Below are positions 7,609-10,016 of a DNA stretch of 10,016 nt, in pieces. The stretch lies in NCBI GenBank assembly GCA_003833135.1, contig QZLH01000017.1, positions 25,555 to 35,570 on the forward strand, given 5' to 3'. The stretch's first letter is position 1. Each line of letters opens with the position of its first letter. Origin of the DNA: Oehlia diaphana. Taxonomy: Eukaryota; Glomeromycota; Glomeromycetes; Glomerales; Glomeraceae. A model generated the notes under the pieces. That model worked only from the letters and a program-made list of their open reading frames with translations. It made no database searches and had not been told where the DNA came from. The position numbers were made by a program, and so were the translations under genes.

Positions 7609-8043
7609 TTTGCATATAGAACAAAGAAATAATCATCGACAAAAATTAAGCCTTTTTATGCAACATATGGGAAAAAAGCAAGAATACCTATAGATAAAGA
7701 TGAAAATAAGATAACATTGACTAATAGAATAAAGGTATTGATTGAGAAACTACTGGTAATAAGAAGGAAAATAAGAGAAAATGTAGGAAAGGCTCAAGAA
7801 AAACAAAAACAACAACATGACAAAAGTGGAATTAGGAAATCTAAATTTGAAATAGAAGATAAAGTATTATTATATGAAGCATGGAGAGAAAAACAATGGT
7901 CTGGAAAATTACAAAATAAGTGGAAAGGATCATATCTAATCCATGAAGAATTTGGAAATAGAGCATATAAGCTCAAAGAATTAGATAGAAGGATATTGAA
8001 GACACTACAGAATGGAGAATGGTTAAAGAAATTTTATAGTTGA
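7609..8043 (+). pseudogene. Integrase C-terminal domain (frame 1)
   Basis: This continues the integrase after the frameshift, starting FAYRTKK, with a TAA at 7630-7632 where Gln would fit, then TKIKPFYATYGKKARIP. A basic Gln-rich helix (KAQEKQKQQHDK) leads to the GPY/F-type module: KFEIEDKVLLYE, then NKWKGSYLIHEEFGNRAYKL. The end KNGEWLKKFYS-like tail (NGEWLKKFYS) closes at TGA 8041-8043. This module contacts DNA and helps choose targets. No chromodomain follows. Confidence 0.85.
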
Positions 8044-8355
8044 GAAAAATTTATACTAAAGATAATAATTAAAGGAAAAGAAATAATGGATAAGACATGA
8101 GTTCGATTCTATTAAGGTTATTTGTAAGGTCATAAATAGCGAATAAGAGGATTATGTGAGCGACCAAATATTAAGCAAGGATAAATGATTAATCACAAGA
8201 TAGATGGAAGTCAAAAATATTTAATTGAGAATTGATCACCATTAGCTTATTGGTAGATCACTGAGATTTTAGTTATAATGAGGTTATCAGTTCAATTTCA
8301 ATGATCAACAAAAATTTCAAAATTAAATTAATATAAGTAAAGAATATAAAAGAAA

Positions 8356-8407
8356 GCAGATTAAAGAATGCAGATTAAAGAATGTAAAAAAAAGCAGATT
8401 AAAGAAT
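8356..8407 (+). repeat. Three copies of a 14-bp repeat
   Basis: GCAGATTAAAGAAT occurs at 8356-8369, 8370-8383 and 8394-8407; the last two are separated by 10 bp of GTAAAAAAAA. It is surrounded by diverged AAAGAATATAAAAGAAAG-type purine-rich sequence. Confidence 0.85.
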
Positions 8408-8494
8408 ATAAAAGAAAGAAGATAAAATAGAAAGATAGTACATTAAATAGTATATAGAAAAAAGAAAGGAGTTGTAAAAATCATTTAAATAGGA

Positions 8495-8517
8495 ATGGAA
8501 TTCAAAGCAAATTCCAT
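8495..8517. repeat. Small perfect hairpin
   Basis: ATGGAATT at 8495-8502 pairs with AATTCCAT at 8510-8517 around the 7-nt loop CAAAGCA. No T-run follows it, so it is not terminator-like. Confidence 0.6.
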
Positions 8518-8816
8518 AGCAAAAAATTTTAGAAAATAATGATTTAATAAAATATTATATTAATAAAAAGTAATATGGTTCGCCCTAAATTTTTGTAAAA
8601 TATTTTGTTTTATTATTTCGTTAAATTCTAAATTATAAGGAGAATAAAATATGAACTTTCATAAGGAGAATAATTAAATTTAAAAGGTGAGATAAATATA
8701 AAGTACTTTGTAGCGAAAGATATTGTTAAAAAGTATGAAATTTTGGAAATTTAGAGAAGTAAAATTTTATATCGTTTAATGTTTTGTATTACTAACGCTA
8801 TTTATTTTATGTGAAC

Positions 8817-8955
8817 CAAGAATGTTGTTATGAATGTTGTCGTTGTAAAAATGTTGTTATTGTTGTAATTTTGATGTAATATTTTTGTTGTTGTATTTTG
8901 TCATCATCATAATTTTGTTACCGTATTCTTGTTTGTTCATTTTGTTGTTCGTTCG
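8817..8955 (+). repeat. GTT-rich low-complexity tract
   Basis: The stretch is made of degenerate TGTTGT/GTTATT-type triplets (for example ATGTTGTTATTGTTG, TTTTTGTTGTTG, TTGTTGTTCGTTCGTTC). It looks like a decayed trinucleotide microsatellite. Frames through it contain stops, so it is not a homopolymer-rich protein. Confidence 0.6.
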
Positions 8956-9018
8956 TTCATGAGAACCGATTTGATGTGGCAACTCTTTATGTTAATGAAA
9001 GAGGGAATCAGAGGTCTT

Positions 9019-9410
9019 TACCATAGTTCTGGCATTTTTATGTAAAAAAAAATTAAAAGAAAATGCTGGAACTATAGTACCAGCATTTTTATGTAAAAAA
9101 AATCAAAAGAAAACGTAAAACTATAGTACTGGTGTTTTTATGTAAAAAAAAATAAAAGAAAATACCAGAACTATAAAAAGAAAATGCCAGAACTATAGTA
9201 CCAGCATTTTTATGTAAAAAAAATAAAAGAAAATGCTGGAACCTATAGTTTCAGCATTTTTATGTAAAAAAAAATAAAAGAAAATGCCAGAATCCATAGT
9301 TCTGGCATTTTTTATGTAAAAAAAATCAAAAGAAACGCTGGAACTATAGTTCTAGCATTTTTATGCAAAAAAAATTAAAGAAAATGTCAGAACCATACTG
9401 GCATTTTTAT
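9019..9410 (+). repeat. Palindromic minisatellite array 1 (period about 50 bp)
   Basis: About eight units consist of an imperfect palindrome of the form AAAATGCCAGAACTATAG / TTCTGGCATTTT followed by TATGTAAAAAAAAATAAAAG. The spacer motif ATGTAAAA (or ATGCAAAA) recurs at 9040, 9091, 9140, 9212, 9262, 9313 and 9363, mostly 49-51 bp apart; the 72-bp step contains an extra partial unit (about 9161-9182). Palindrome arms read mostly TGCCAG or TGCTGG. The same unit occurs in opposite orientation from 9614. Confidence 0.92.
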
Positions 9411-9613
9411 TAGGGTTGGATCAGTCCTGACAAAAACCGGTCCTACATCAGTCTTAGGACCAGTCTTCACAGTCTTTAGTCCAAGATCTGAGGACCGATC
9501 CAGACTGGGGACTAAGGATTGGTCCGCAAATGATTTTCAAATTCCGCAATATTGCGGATTTTGGAATTAAATTGCGGTTAGTAGCCCGCAATTCCGCAAT
9601 TTTAATTGCTGCC
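9411..9613. repeat. Spacer between the arrays: two families of short palindromic motifs
   Basis: The first part (about 9415-9526) is built from variants of GGACCGGTCC, such as CCGGTCC, GGACCAGTC, GGACCGATCC and GGATTGGTCC. The second part (about 9540-9605) is built from ATTCCGCAAT and its complement, including the perfect 16-bp palindrome TCCGCAATATTGCGGA at 9543-9558. They look like remains of two further small MITE-like repeats nested between the arrays. No ORF is present. Confidence 0.6.
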
Positions 9614-10016
9614 CATAACTATAGTTTCGTATATTTATAAAAATGCCGGAACTATGGGTTCTGGCGTTTTATTTTATTTTTTTTACATAAAAACGCCGGT
9701 ACTATAGTTCCGGCATTTTCTTTTATTTTTTTTTACATAAAAATGCCAGTACTATGGTTCTGGCGTTTTCTTTTGATTTTTTTTACATAAAAAACGCCGG
9801 TACTATAGTCCCGGCGTTTTCTTTTTTTTTTTTTACATAAAAACGCCAGAACTATGGGTTCCAGCGTTTTCTTTTAATTTTTTTTTACATAAAAACGCCG
9901 GTACTACAGTTCCGGCATTTTCTTTTAATTTTTTTTTACATAAAAATGCCGGAACTACAGTTCCGGCGTTTTCTTTTAATTTTTTTTTACATAAAAAATG
10001 CCGGAACTATTGTACC
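9614..10016 (-). repeat. Palindromic minisatellite array 2, inverted relative to array 1, runs off the window
   Basis: After a degenerate first core (AACTATAGTTTCG, 9617-9629), about seven and a half units follow with core close to CGCCGGAACTATAGTTCCGG and linker TTTTCTTTTAATTTTTTTTT then ACATAAAA. ACATAA starts at 9685, 9735, 9785, 9835, 9887, 9938 and 9989, so the period is 50-52 bp. Reverse-complementing a unit gives the unit of array 1. Arms here are mostly CGCCGG or TGCCGG, richer in CpG than in array 1. The array continues past 10016. Confidence 0.93.

Larger units (their letters stand above)
2701..8043 (+). mobile_element. Decayed Ty3/gypsy (Metaviridae-type) LTR retrotransposon coding region
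   Basis: The domain order Gag with CCHC knuckle, aspartic protease, reverse transcriptase, RNase H, integrase defines the Ty3/gypsy class, because integrase follows RNase H. The reading changes frame near 3108, 4924, 5690 and 7608 and contains about 17 in-frame stops, so no polyprotein can be made. Two DNA transposons (4232-4673 and 5344-5479) are nested in it. No LTR pair is recognisable and both outer ends are approximate. The coding strand is A-rich and C-poor, as usual for such elements in AT-rich hosts. Confidence 0.9.
8044..9018. other. AT-rich region downstream of pol, no gene seen
   Basis: No ORF or splice-site series is convincing. The 3' LTR should start here, but I found no TG...CA-bounded direct repeat shared with the 5' side. 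The region holds a short tandem repeat, one small hairpin and a GTT-rich tract, each listed separately. Confidence 0.5.

Noticed and set aside
2701..8043. Stop-codon reassignment (TAA/TAG as Gln and TGA as Trp), since all in-frame stops fit those residues
   Set aside because: The same reading contains four frameshifts, a lost RT catalytic Asp and a lost integrase Glu, all signs of decay. TGG, CAA and CAG are still the main codons for Trp and Gln. Transition-biased mutation explains the pattern more simply.
8097..8115. tRNA or tRNA-derived SINE suggested by GAGTTCGATTCT, similar to a pol III B box
   Set aside because: No matching A box at the right distance and no cloverleaf arms could be found.
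9019..10016. CRISPR array
   Set aside because: The whole 50-bp unit is repeated with no unique spacers, the units are palindromic, and the context is eukaryotic.

Overview
The window is strongly AT-rich eukaryotic DNA made almost entirely of mobile and repetitive sequence. Short GT-AG introns (59-127 bp), a Ty3/gypsy retrotransposon, several non-autonomous DNA transposons and long A/T tracts suggest a repeat-rich fungal genome. My best guess is an arbuscular mycorrhizal fungus of the Rhizophagus type; this is inference from overall character, with no marker gene to prove it. There is no bacterial-style operon, no RNA gene and no CRISPR array.

Layout. (1) 1-298: AT-rich flank with no gene. 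(2) About 299-2370: a 2.07 kb unit bounded by terminal inverted repeats of about 140 bp. Its left half carries, on the minus strand, a row of very small exons (21-47 nt) separated by introns with consensus GTAAGT donors and T-rich AG acceptors. No transposase is visible, so the unit looks like a non-autonomous DNA transposon carrying a microexon gene. (3) 2371-2700: no gene. (4) About 2701-8043: a decayed Ty3/gypsy gag-pol in the order Gag, zinc knuckle, protease, reverse transcriptase, RNase H, integrase. It is broken by about 17 in-frame stops and four frameshifts, and recognisable LTRs are missing. Two small DNA transposons lie inside it. One is a 442-bp hAT-like MITE with a perfect 8-bp target duplication. 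The other is a 136-bp element with a TA duplication, which sits in frame in the protease and adds 46 codons. (5) 8044-9018: AT-rich, with short repeats and a GTT-rich tract. (6) 9019-10016: two arrays of the same roughly 50-bp palindromic minisatellite in opposite orientation, flanking about 200 bp of other palindromic repeats.

How the parts relate. The retrotransposon is older than the two MITEs inside it. Every in-frame stop can be explained by one C-to-T or G-to-A change in a Gln or Trp codon, and two catalytic residues (RT YxDD, integrase E) were lost by G-to-A changes. The two minisatellite arrays also differ mainly by C-to-T/G-to-A changes at CpG. Cytosine deamination, or an RIP-like process, therefore appears to have shaped the whole locus. 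The most interesting object is the TIR-bounded microexon gene. One splice combination (skipping two exons) gives an uninterrupted reading frame of 68 codons, while other combinations run into stops.
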